Shown piece by piece: positions 26,714 to 33,734 of a stretch of 34,420 nt of DNA; the first letter of the stretch is position 1; each line of letters begins with the position of its first letter. This DNA comes from DASSCW01 sp036556695. Its GTDB lineage: Bacteria > Chloroflexota > Limnocylindria > QHBO01. The notes beneath the pieces are model-generated. The model saw only the letters and a program-made list of their open reading frames with translations. It was not told the DNA's origin and searched no databases. The translations under genes and the position numbers were made by a program. Where the stretch lies: assembly GCA_036556695.1 (NCBI GenBank), contig DATBIY010000114.1:1-34420 (forward strand), in the 5' to 3' direction.

Positions 26714-26719
26714 ACGGTA
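26714..26719 (-). promoter_or_regulatory. Weak -10-like box of the AlkD-like gene
   Basis: TACCGT on the minus strand ends seven bases before the GTG at 26706. It fits TANNNT but is otherwise a poor match. Confidence 0.3.
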
Positions 26720-26750
26720 CGGCCTGGTGACACGGCTTGCAGCCTGCGGC

Positions 26751-26767
26751 ATACTGGTGGGGAGTAT
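26751..26767. promoter_or_regulatory. Inverted repeat before the copper ATPase, candidate metal-sensor operator
   Basis: ATACT-GGTGGGG-AGTAT is a perfect 5-bp inverted repeat around a G-rich 7-base centre, 21 bases before the GTG of the ATPase. The ATAC/GTAT ends and G-tract recall CsoR-type copper operators, but the match is partial. It is one of the few AT-containing stretches in the 82-base divergent spacer. Confidence 0.4.
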
Positions 26768-26788
26768 CCCGTCGAGGCGCTTTCATCC

Positions 26789-29110
26789 GTGACTGACCCT
26801 GCCACCGACCACCACGACAGCCACGACTCCATGAGCGGCAACGACCATTCGTCGCACGCGCAGCCCGCCGAACATGGGTCGCACGGGCACGACGAACACG
26901 CCGGTCACCCAGCTCCCGAGGCTCCCGCGGACCACGGCGCCCACGGCGATCACGGCAGCCAGGGCGGTGATGGGGGGCATGGCGACAGTGGGGTGCATGG
27001 CGACAGTGGGGTGCATGGCGGTCACGATGACCACGGCGCGCACGGTGGCCATGGTGATCACGGCGCGCACGGTGGCCATGGTGATCACGGCGGCCACGGG
27101 GCACATGCCGGCCACGACCCCGATGCCTTCCGGCGCCAGTTCTGGACCGTCCTGGCGCTGACCATCCCGGTCGTCATCTGGAGCGAGGAGGTCCAGATGT
27201 GGCTGGGATACACCGCGCCGACGTTCCCCGGCTCCGACTGGATCCCGCCCATCCTGGGCACCATCATCTTCGCCTACGGCGGCCTCGTGTTCCTGCAGGG
27301 AGCGCGCAGCGAGCTGGCCCAGCGGCTGCCGGGCATGATGACGCTCATCTCCCTGGCGATCGTGGTCGCCTTCGTGGCGTCCTGGGCGGCCACGCTGGGC
27401 CTGTTCGAGGTCGACGTCTGGTGGGAGCTCTCGACATTGATCACGGTCATGAGCCTGGGTCACTGGATCGAGATGCGCTCGATCATGCAGGCCCAGGGGG
27501 CGCTTTCGGCGCTGGCCGATCTGCTGCCTGACACCGCCGAGCGCATTGGAGCCGATGGCGCCGCCGAGACCGTGCAAACTGCCGAGCTGCAGACCGGTGA
27601 CCTCGTGCTCGTCCGGCCTGGCGGCCGCGTACCGGCGGACGGCCGGGTGGCCGAGGGCACGGCGGACGTCGACGAGTCGATGATCACCGGCGAGTCGCGC
27701 GCGGTGGCCAAGAGCCCCGGCGACGAGGTCGTGGCCGGCACCGTCGCGGCGGGCGGCAGCCTGCGGGTGGAGATCACGGCCGTCGGGGAGCAGACCGCGC
27801 TGTCGGGCATCATGCGGCTGGTGGCCCTGGCCCAGGCCTCGCGCTCCCGAGCGCAGGTGCTGGCCGATCGCGCCGCCGCGCTGCTGTTCTTCGTGGCCCT
27901 CGGTGCCGGCATCATCACCCTGGCGGTGTGGGTCGCCATCGGGCAGCCAGAGGAGGCGCTGATCCGGACGGCCACCGTGCTGGTCATCGCCTGCCCGCAC
28001 GCGCTGGGCCTGGCCATCCCATTGGTCATCGCCATCAGTACCACGCTCGGCGCACGCAACGGCCTGCTGGTCAAGGATCGGCTGGCGCTCGAGCGCGCCC
28101 GCGAGGTGCAGGTCGTCATCTTCGACAAGACCGGCACGCTGACTCGCGGCAAGCCGGCCCTTGCCGCCCTCGCACCCACTTCCCACACCGACGAGCGTGA
28201 GCTCCTCTCCCTGGCCGCCGGCGTGGAGGCCGACTCGGAGCACCCGTTGGCACGCGCCATCGTGCGAGCCGCTGCCGAGCGCGGGATCGACCCGGCGCCG
28301 GCGAGCGGCTTCGAGGCGTTCGCCGGTCGCGGCGCCGGCGCCACGATCCGCGGCCGCAATGTGATGGTGGGTGGTCCGCGCACCCTGGCGGAGGCAGGGC
28401 TCTCGATCCCGGACAGCGTGCAGCCGCTGGCCGAGGAGTGGGAGCGCCAGGGACGGACGACGCTGTTCGTGATGGCCGATGGCAGGGTGCTCGGCGTGCT
28501 GGCGCTCGAGGACGAGATCCGTCCCGAATCGGTGCAGGCCGTGGCCCGGCTGCACGAAATGGGGCTTCGCGTGGCCATGATCACCGGCGATGCGCAGCCG
28601 GTGGCCGAGTCGGTCGCCGGACGTATCGGCATTGACGAGGTGGCAGCTCAGGTGCTGCCGGCGGACAAGGCCGATGCGGTACGCCGCTTCCAGGAGGGCG
28701 GCGTGCGGGTCGCAATGGTCGGCGACGGCGTGAACGACGCGCCGGCGCTGGCACAGGCCGATGTCGGCATCGCCATCGGCGCCGGCACTGACGTGGCGGT
28801 CGAGTCCGCCGGGATCGTGCTGGTGCGTGACGACCCGCGCGACGTGGCCGGCGCCATTGAGCTGAGCCGCGCCAGCTACCGCAAGATGGTCCAGAACCTG
28901 GTGTGGGCCACCGGCTACAACGCCCTGGCCATCCCGGTGGCGGCCGGCGTCCTGGCGCCATGGGACTTCATCCTGCCGATGAGCGTGGGCGCGGTGGTGA
29001 TGAGCGTTTCGACCATCGTGGTGGCGGCCAATGCGCAGCTGCTCCGCGGACTGCGGCTGCGCCCCGCCGAGCCGACCCGAGCGGCGGCGGGCACTCCCCA
29101 GCCGGCCTGA
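26789..29110 (+). CDS. CopB-type (P1B-3) copper-transporting P-type ATPase
   Basis: A 773-residue heavy-metal efflux ATPase. The first 110 residues hold about 27 histidines in Gly/Asp-rich repeats, a metal-binding tail. The transmembrane metal site is CPH (402-404), the signature of the P1B-3 group associated with Cu(II)/Ag(I), rather than CPC. Other landmarks: TGES (300-303) in the actuator domain, phosphorylated D446 in DKTGT, the HP motif at 485-486 and GDGVND (645-650). The GTG at 26789 is chosen because the His-rich region starts there and the reading to 26642 overlaps the divergent AlkD-like gene. A possible operator lies just upstream. No copper chaperone or regulator gene is adjacent. 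Confidence 0.93.
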   Translation: MTDPATDHHDSHDSMSGNDHSSHAQPAEHGSHGHDEHAGHPAPEAPADHGAHGDHGSQGGDGGHGDSGVHGDSGVHGGHDDHGAHGGHGDHGAHGGHGDHGGHGAHAGHDPDAFRRQFWTVLALTIPVVIWSEEVQMWLGYTAPTFPGSDWIPPILGTIIFAYGGLVFLQGARSELAQRLPGMMTLISLAIVVAFVASWAATLGLFEVDVWWELSTLITVMSLGHWIEMRSIMQAQGALSALADLLPDTAERIGADGAAETVQTAELQTGDLVLVRPGGRVPADGRVAEGTADVDESMITGESRAVAKSPGDEVVAGTVAAGGSLRVEITAVGEQTALSGIMRLVALAQASRSRAQVLADRAAALLFFVALGAGIITLAVWVAIGQPEEALIRTATVLVIACPHALGLAIPLVIAISTTLGARNGLLVKDRLALERAREVQVVIFDKTGTLTRGKPALAALAPTSHTDERELLSLAAGVEADSEHPLARAIVRAAAERGIDPAPASGFEAFAGRGAGATIRGRNVMVGGPRTLAEAGLSIPDSVQPLAEEWERQGRTTLFVMADGRVLGVLALEDEIRPESVQAVARLHEMGLRVAMITGDAQPVAESVAGRIGIDEVAAQVLPADKADAVRRFQEGGVRVAMVGDGVNDAPALAQADVGIAIGAGTDVAVESAGIVLVRDDPRDVAGAIELSRASYRKMVQNLVWATGYNALAIPVAAGVLAPWDFILPMSVGAVVMSVSTIVVAANAQLLRGLRLRPAEPTRAAAGTPQPA
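26978..27013 (+). repeat. Two 18-bp tandem repeats in the His-rich tail
   Basis: CATGGCGACAGTGGGGTG occurs twice head to tail and encodes HGDSGV twice (residues 64-75 of the ATPase). The copies are identical at DNA level. Confidence 0.9.
27035..27088 (+). repeat. Two 27-bp tandem repeats in the His-rich tail
   Basis: Two identical 27-bp units each encode GAHGGHGDH (residues 83-100 of the ATPase). Degenerate copies flank them. The identical DNA implies recent copy-number change, each unit adding three histidines. Confidence 0.92.
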
Positions 29111-29111
29111 T

Positions 29112-29117
29112 TAGACT
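29112..29117 (+). promoter_or_regulatory. -10 box of lipA (leaderless start)
   Basis: TAGACT ends six bases before the lipA ATG at 29124 and lies directly after the ATPase stop at 29110. No Shine-Dalgarno is present. Confidence 0.55.
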
Positions 29118-29123
29118 CTGGGC

Positions 29124-30170
29124 ATGACCGCGCAGCAACGCCCCGACTTCGGCGGGCTGGGAGAGCTCACCGTGGTGAGCAACCCCACCGGCCACGCGGC
29201 GCCGTCCGAGGTGATGTACCCCGGCGGCCCGGCGGTCGATGGCGGGCTGCTGGCTCCCGGCGACCCCATCCCGGAGAACTCCGGGCCGGGCGGACGCCGC
29301 CCGGACTGGCTCAAGGTGCGGGTCGGCGTGGGCGAGACGTACGCATCGGTCAACCGGCTGATGCGGGCGGAGGCGCTGCATACCGTCTGCGAGGAGGCGC
29401 GCTGCCCCAACCAGGGTGAGTGCTGGGCGCTCGGCACGGCGACCTTCATGGTGCTCGGCAGCGTCTGCACCCGGAACTGCGGCTTCTGCGCCATCGACAC
29501 CGGTCGCCCGCCGGTCACTGACCTGGACGAGCCGCGCCGGGTGGCCGAGGCGGCTCGGCTGATGAACCTCAAGCACGCGGTGGTGACCATGGTCGCCCGT
29601 GATGACCTGCCAGATGGAGGGGCCGGCATCATCGCCGAGACCATCCGCCAGATCCGCCTCGAGTCGCCGGGCACCAGCATCGAGGTGCTGATCAGCGATT
29701 TGAACGGCCGCGAAGCCGATATCCGCACGGTGGTCGAGGCGCAGCCCGAGATACTGAACCACAACGTCGAGACGGTTCCCCGCCTGCAGCGCCCCGTGCG
29801 GCGCCGGGCACGATGGGATCGGTCCGTGTCGGTCCTCACGCACGGCCGCGCGGTGGCGCGGGAGATCGGCTTCGACGACATGGTCACCAAGACCGGCATG
29901 ATGCTGGGCCTGGGCGAGACCTGGGACGAGGTGGTCGACGCCATGCGCCTGCTGCGCGAGGCCGACATCGATGTGCTGACCATCGGGCAATACCTGCGAC
30001 CCAGCCGCCAGCACCTGCCGCTGCACAGGTACTACACCCCGGCCGAGTTCATGCAGCTGCGGCGCATCGGCCTGGAGATGGGCTTCAGGCACGTGCAGTC
30101 CGGGCCGCTGGTGCGCTCCAGCTACCACGCCGCAGAGCAGGTCCCCGGCCAGGCCGCCGCCGCGGTCTGA
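29124..30170 (+). CDS. lipA: Lipoyl synthase
   Basis: A 348-residue radical-SAM enzyme that inserts two sulfurs into protein-bound octanoate to make lipoate. The auxiliary 4Fe-4S cluster ligands are C89, C94 and C100 (CEEARCPNQGEC). The radical-SAM triad is C115, C119 and C122 (CTRNCGFC). The C-terminal RSSYHA (331-336) supplies the serine ligand of the auxiliary cluster. DDLPDGGA and HNVETVPRL are typical. The first 58 residues, before RRPDWLKV, are a low-complexity Gly/Pro extension not needed for the fold. lipB follows after 182 bases. Its known clients are lipoyl-domain proteins such as the E2 at 21132. Confidence 0.96.
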   Translation: MTAQQRPDFGGLGELTVVSNPTGHAAPSEVMYPGGPAVDGGLLAPGDPIPENSGPGGRRPDWLKVRVGVGETYASVNRLMRAEALHTVCEEARCPNQGECWALGTATFMVLGSVCTRNCGFCAIDTGRPPVTDLDEPRRVAEAARLMNLKHAVVTMVARDDLPDGGAGIIAETIRQIRLESPGTSIEVLISDLNGREADIRTVVEAQPEILNHNVETVPRLQRPVRRRARWDRSVSVLTHGRAVAREIGFDDMVTKTGMMLGLGETWDEVVDAMRLLREADIDVLTIGQYLRPSRQHLPLHRYYTPAEFMQLRRIGLEMGFRHVQSGPLVRSSYHAAEQVPGQAAAAV

Positions 30171-30218
30171 CGAGGCGTGGCGTCGGCTGAAAGCGGCAGA
30201 TTCAGATGGCAGCCGCAC

Positions 30219-30271
30219 GGTGCACGGAGAACGGCGCGCCAGCAGGCTCCCTGCGGCCCTCAACCTGCACC
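30219..30271 (+). other. Candidate structured RNA element between lipA and lipB
   Basis: GGTGCA (30219-30224) pairs with TGCACC (30266-30271), and GG (30226-30227) with CC (30264-30265) after a one-base bulge. Inside, GCAGG-CTC-CCTGC (30242-30254) forms a second hairpin. The element fills the middle of the 182-base gap 30171-30352. There is no T-run, so it is not a simple intrinsic terminator. An AT-richer patch (30311-30332) before lipB could hold its promoter. Nothing else is recognised in this gap. Confidence 0.3.
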
Positions 30272-30352
30272 AACAGCCAGAACGGGCCGGAATCGCGCCG
30301 CGTTCGCACCTGATATGAATTTGCCGATATCCAGCGAGTGGGTGCATCCCGC

Positions 30353-31165
30353 ATGACCGCGTTTCGCGACATCAGCACGCCCCCCTCGGCGCCGGAACGC
30401 ACCCTCGCCCGCCGCCCGAAGCGCGACCTGCCGTTCGAACCTGCCAGCGACCGGTACCCGCTGCTCGCCGCGCACGGCGGCGTGCTGAGCGTCGAGCGGC
30501 TGGGCACGGTTCCCTACCGCCCTACCTGGGAGCTGCAGGACGAGCTGGCGCAGCAGCGCCGCGAGCGGCGCATCGGCGACCGGCTGCTCCTGCTCGAGCA
30601 CTTCCCGGTGTACACCATCGGCCGCGGCGGCGACGAGGGCAATCTCCTGGCCAGCAACGAACGGCTGAGGGACCTGGGCGCCGAGTTCGTGCGCATCGAC
30701 CGCGGCGGCGACATCACCTTCCACGGCCCGGGCCAGCTGGTGGCCTATCCCATCGTCGAGCTCCGCGATCCGCTGGACCTGCGGCGCTATGTCCGCTCCC
30801 TCGAGGCGGCGATCATCGAGACCGCTGCCGCCTTCGGCGTAACGGCGGGCAGGGTGGAGGGGCTGACCGGCGTGTGGGTCGAGGGGCATCGCAAGCTGGC
30901 GGCGATCGGCGTTCGCGTGCGGCGCGGGGTGACCACCCACGGGCTTGCGCTCAACGTGAACACCAAGCTGTCCTGGTTCGACGAGATGATCCCCTGCGGC
31001 ATTCGCGACAAGGACGTGACCAGCCTGGCCCGCGAGCTCGGCCGCCCGGTGCCGATGGACGAGGTCGAGGTCCAGTTGGCAAGCTGCCTGGCGCGCGCCT
31101 TCGGCCTGCGTCTGGCCGACGGCTCGCCGGGGTACGTCGGTCCTGCCGGCGCCAGCGAGCAGTGA
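30353..31165 (+). CDS. lipB: Octanoyltransferase LipB
   Basis: A 270-residue enzyme that transfers octanoate from acyl carrier protein to the lysine of lipoyl domains, the first step before LipA. The family motif GGDITFHGPGQLVAYPI (118-134) is intact. The catalytic lysine is K181 in HRKLAAIGVRV and the catalytic cysteine C215 in IPCGIRDK; the spacing of 34 residues matches the E. coli and M. tuberculosis enzymes as I recall them. The fold usually starts near LSVERLGTVPY (45-55), so the first 40 residues are an extension or the true start is the GTG at 30481. I keep the ATG at 30353 with doubt. The stop overlaps the next gene's GTG. Confidence 0.93.
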   Translation: MTAFRDISTPPSAPERTLARRPKRDLPFEPASDRYPLLAAHGGVLSVERLGTVPYRPTWELQDELAQQRRERRIGDRLLLLEHFPVYTIGRGGDEGNLLASNERLRDLGAEFVRIDRGGDITFHGPGQLVAYPIVELRDPLDLRRYVRSLEAAIIETAAAFGVTAGRVEGLTGVWVEGHRKLAAIGVRVRRGVTTHGLALNVNTKLSWFDEMIPCGIRDKDVTSLARELGRPVPMDEVEVQLASCLARAFGLRLADGSPGYVGPAGASEQ

Positions 31166-31857
31166 GCGCCGATCCACCCATCGTCCAGCGCGAGGGCGAC
31201 GCCGCGCTTCACGGCCCGCGTATCGAGGTCGGGGCCTTCTCCTCGTTCAGCACCAACGCCTACCTGGTCTGGGATGGCAGCTCGCCGGAGGCGCTGGTGC
31301 TGGATCCCGGCATAGGCTCAGCACCGAGCCTCGTCGAACGGGCGAAGATCAACGGCCTGCGCGTCCATCTCATCGCCAACTCGCACGGCCATATCGACCA
31401 CATCTTCGACAACGGCCCGCTGAAGCGCGCCACCGGCGCGCCGCTGGCCATCCACCCGGATGACGCCTATCGACTGGATGGGCGCAACAGCTACGGCCTG
31501 GAGGCCGAGCAGACGACAGCCGAGCGCGACCTGCGCGAGGGCGACACGGTGGCCGTCGGGCGGCTGGCCTTCGGTGTCCTGCACACGCCGGGGCACACCG
31601 AGGGCTCGGTGTGCCTGTACGACCCGACGCATCGGCTCCTGCTGGCCGGCGACGTGCTGTTCGCCGGGTCGTATGGCCGCACCGATCTCCCTGGCGGCGA
31701 CGATGCGGCCATGGTCGAGTCGCTGGCCCGGCTGGCACGCGACCTGCCCGACGAGGTGCGGGTGCTGCCCGGCCATGGCCCGGAGACCACCATCGGCCGG
31801 GAACGTCCCTGGATGGAGCGCATCGCGGCAGCCGGCAGGCTGCTCATTCCCGGCTGA
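31162..31857 (+). CDS. Metallo-beta-lactamase-fold hydrolase (glyoxalase II-like)
   Basis: A 231-residue zinc hydrolase of the metallo-beta-lactamase fold. The HxHxDH motif is H75-G-H77-I-D79-H80. Further ligands are H145 in HTPGHTEGS, D164 in LAGDVLF and H205 in LPGHGPETT, so the two-metal site is complete. The architecture is that of glyoxalase II-like hydrolases, which cleave thioesters, but no C-terminal glutathione-binding domain is present. The GTG start overlaps the lipB stop (GTGA), so it is translated with LipB. A longer in-frame reading to 30874 lies inside lipB and is rejected. A thioester substrate would suit a lipoyl/acyl context, which is an inference. Confidence 0.87.
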   Translation: MSADPPIVQREGDAALHGPRIEVGAFSSFSTNAYLVWDGSSPEALVLDPGIGSAPSLVERAKINGLRVHLIANSHGHIDHIFDNGPLKRATGAPLAIHPDDAYRLDGRNSYGLEAEQTTAERDLREGDTVAVGRLAFGVLHTPGHTEGSVCLYDPTHRLLLAGDVLFAGSYGRTDLPGGDDAAMVESLARLARDLPDEVRVLPGHGPETTIGRERPWMERIAAAGRLLIPG

Positions 31858-31885
31858 TCAACGGGGAGCCGCGGCGGCATCGGTC

Positions 31886-31909
31886 TAGCATTCGACACAC
31901 GAGGAGGTG
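31886..31909 (+). promoter_or_regulatory. -10 box and strong ribosome site of the UPF0173 gene
   Basis: TAGCAT (31886-31891) is followed by GAGGAGGTG (31901-31909), a near-perfect Shine-Dalgarno ten bases before the ATG at 31920. This unit start has a true leader, in contrast to the leaderless-looking starts, and it decides 31920 over upstream in-frame codons. Confidence 0.55.
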
Positions 31910-31919
31910 GCTTGCACCA

Positions 31920-32627
31920 ATGGCCAAGCTGAGGATCACCAGGCTCGGGCACGGCGGCGTCCTCTACCGGTCTCCCGAGGAGAAGTGGGTCTGGGTGGAC
32001 CGATGGACCGGCGCCCCGACCTACGCCGATTCCTACCGCACAGCCGAGAAGGTTGACGTGGTGGCCCCGACGCACGGGCACTTCGACCACGTGGGCGATG
32101 ATGCCGTTGACGTCGTGGAGCTGGCCGGCATTGGCGGCGAGGTGGTCTGCTCGCACGAGATGAGCCTCTTCCTGGGCGAGAAGGGAGTGACCGCCACCGG
32201 CATGAACAAGGGCGGCACGTACGAGGCGGCGGGCATCCGCTTCACCATGGTCCACGCCGAGCACTCGGGCGCGGTCACGCTGACCGGCGGCGGCCCGACC
32301 AGCCGCGAGGTCGGCTGCTGGGGCTGGGTCATCCACTTCGAGGACGGCACGGTGGTCTACCACAGCGGCGACACCGACCTGTTCAACGACATGGCGCTGG
32401 TCAAGGACCGATGGGCGCCGACCATCGGCGTGCTCCCGATCGGCGGTCACTACACCATGGGGCCGCGTGACGCGGGCCGCGCCGCCGACCTGGCCGGCGT
32501 CGGCACGGTGATCCCGGTCCACTACGGCACGTTCCCAATCCTGGCCGGCACGCCGAACGAGCTGGCCGCCGCCACCGCCGCACGAGTGGTGGCGCTCGAA
32601 CCCGGCGACACGTGGGAGGCTGAGTGA
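31920..32627 (+). CDS. UPF0173-type metal-dependent hydrolase
   Basis: A 235-residue metallo-beta-lactamase-fold protein of the UPF0173 (YtkL-like) group. The metal motif is THGHFDH (51-57), followed by VHAEHSG, YHSGDTDLF and a C-terminal VIPVHYGTFP, all diagnostic of this family. Members are conserved but their physiological substrate is unknown. It begins after a strong Shine-Dalgarno. Its stop overlaps the start of the next small membrane protein (TGATG). A longer in-frame reading to 31611 overlaps the previous gene and is rejected. Confidence 0.92.
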   Translation: MAKLRITRLGHGGVLYRSPEEKWVWVDRWTGAPTYADSYRTAEKVDVVAPTHGHFDHVGDDAVDVVELAGIGGEVVCSHEMSLFLGEKGVTATGMNKGGTYEAAGIRFTMVHAEHSGAVTLTGGGPTSREVGCWGWVIHFEDGTVVYHSGDTDLFNDMALVKDRWAPTIGVLPIGGHYTMGPRDAGRAADLAGVGTVIPVHYGTFPILAGTPNELAAATAARVVALEPGDTWEAE

Positions 32628-32995
32628 TGCGCATCCTGTTTTCGATCCTGTTCGCACTGGTAGGCAGCGTGGTCGGCGGCGCGGTGCGCGCCGGCGTGAA
32701 GGTCGCGGAGGAACGAGTGGCGGCCGATCCGGACACTGCCACGTCCGAGATGACCATCAACATCACCGCCTCTCCGGTCGCGGCGCTGGCGGGCGCAGTG
32801 GTCGGCACCATCCTCGGCCCGTCCATGGGCTTCTGGACCGGCGTCACCCTGGGCGCAGCCGGCATGGAGCGCTTCGACACCAAGCTGCTGGGCAGCGCCG
32901 GCATCGACGTCGAGGCGCTGGTCCAGCGCGCGCGCAGCATGGCTGAGAGCCAGATGGCGGGCGCGCCGGACGCGGGCGAGCCCGAGATGGCCTGA
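32627..32995 (+). CDS. Small membrane protein of unknown function
   Basis: A 122-residue protein that I do not recognise. The N-terminus (1-22) is a hydrophobic helix or uncleaved signal. A second Gly/Ala-rich hydrophobic segment covers about 49-78. The C-terminal 45 residues are charged and probably cytoplasmic. ATG at 32627 and GTG at 32624 are both in frame; the ATG overlaps the UPF0173 stop by one base and is preferred. The next gene starts three bases after its stop, so it is the middle gene of a tightly coupled trio. No function can be assigned. Confidence 0.72.
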   Translation: MRILFSILFALVGSVVGGAVRAGVKVAEERVAADPDTATSEMTINITASPVAALAGAVVGTILGPSMGFWTGVTLGAAGMERFDTKLLGSAGIDVEALVQRARSMAESQMAGAPDAGEPEMA

Positions 32996-32998
32996 GCG

Positions 32999-33679
32999 GT
33001 GGCCGCCGGCACGCTGAAGGTCTTCGTCGAGCGCGGCGACAAGCGGTTTTTCGCCGGTGCGCTCGACTGGCCCGGCTGGTACCGCTCCGGCAAGACCGAG
33101 GAGGAGGCCGTCGACCGGCTGCTCGAATACGCGCCCCGCTACGCCGCCGCGCTCAGGGCAGCCGGGGTTACGCCGCTTTCGCCGTCCGGGAATCTGACCG
33201 TCGAAGTCGCCGAGCACCATACCGGTGGCAGTGGCACCGACTTCGGCGTGCCCAGCGTGCCGGCCAAGGTCGACACGAAGGCGCTCATCGGGAAGGAACT
33301 GGAGCGGCAGCGCAGCATCCTGCAGGCCGCCTGGAAGGCGTTCGACGCGGCCGCAGCCGCCGCACGAGGCAAGACGCTGACCGTGGGACCGCGCGGCGGT
33401 GGCCGCAACCTGGACAAGATGCGCGGACACGTCCTGGAGGCGGAGGTCGCCTACCTCGGGCAGCTGGGGAGCCGCCACGCCAAGCCGGGAAAGGGCGAGG
33501 ACGAGATGGAGCTCGTCCGACGGGAGGCGCTGGAGACGCTGGACGCGATCGTCCATGGCCGGCCGCTCGACAACCCTCGCAACACGAAGAAGCCGTGGGC
33601 CCCGCGATACTTCGTCCGCCGCTCGGCATGGCACGCCCTGGACCATGCCTGGGAGCTGGAGGATCGGGTCGAGGGCTAG
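32999..33679 (+). CDS. HicB-like/DinB-like two-domain protein
   Basis: A 226-residue protein of unknown function. Residues 5-55 (LKVFVERGDKRFFAGALDWPGWYRSGKT, then EEEAVDRL) resemble the HicB/UPF0150 beta-beta-alpha fold, in which a D-x-PG turn precedes GxTxEEA. Residues about 95-224 look like a DinB four-helix bundle, with a possible metal triad H144 (MRGHVLEAEVAYL), H212 and H216 (WHALDHAWELEDR). The H-x3-H pair before a WELE helix is typical of the fold. The GTG at 32999 lies three bases after the previous stop. No hicA toxin is nearby, so an antitoxin role is unlikely. The fusion suggests a small-molecule or thiol-linked enzyme with a regulatory N domain, which is speculative. Confidence 0.72.
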   Translation: MAAGTLKVFVERGDKRFFAGALDWPGWYRSGKTEEEAVDRLLEYAPRYAAALRAAGVTPLSPSGNLTVEVAEHHTGGSGTDFGVPSVPAKVDTKALIGKELERQRSILQAAWKAFDAAAAAARGKTLTVGPRGGGRNLDKMRGHVLEAEVAYLGQLGSRHAKPGKGEDEMELVRREALETLDAIVHGRPLDNPRNTKKPWAPRYFVRRSAWHALDHAWELEDRVEG

Positions 33680-33722
33680 CCGCCGCTGCCTGAACCCGAC
33701 AGGTGCTGGCCGGCCGCCTCGC

Positions 33723-33728
33723 TAAACT
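33723..33728 (+). promoter_or_regulatory. -10 box of the ABC transporter gene (leaderless start)
   Basis: TAAACT ends six bases before the ATG at 33735, in a 55-base gap after the HicB-like/DinB-like gene. No Shine-Dalgarno lies between. Confidence 0.55.
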
Positions 33729-33734
33729 ATTCGG

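Noticed and set aside
26978..27088. Possible CRISPR or satellite array
   Set aside because: The direct repeats are in-frame coding repeats (HGDSGV, GAHGGHGDH) without spacers; they belong to the ATPase His-rich tail.
32999..33679. HicAB toxin-antitoxin module
   Set aside because: Only a HicB-like fold is suggested, fused to a DinB-like domain, and no small HicA-type RNase gene is adjacent.
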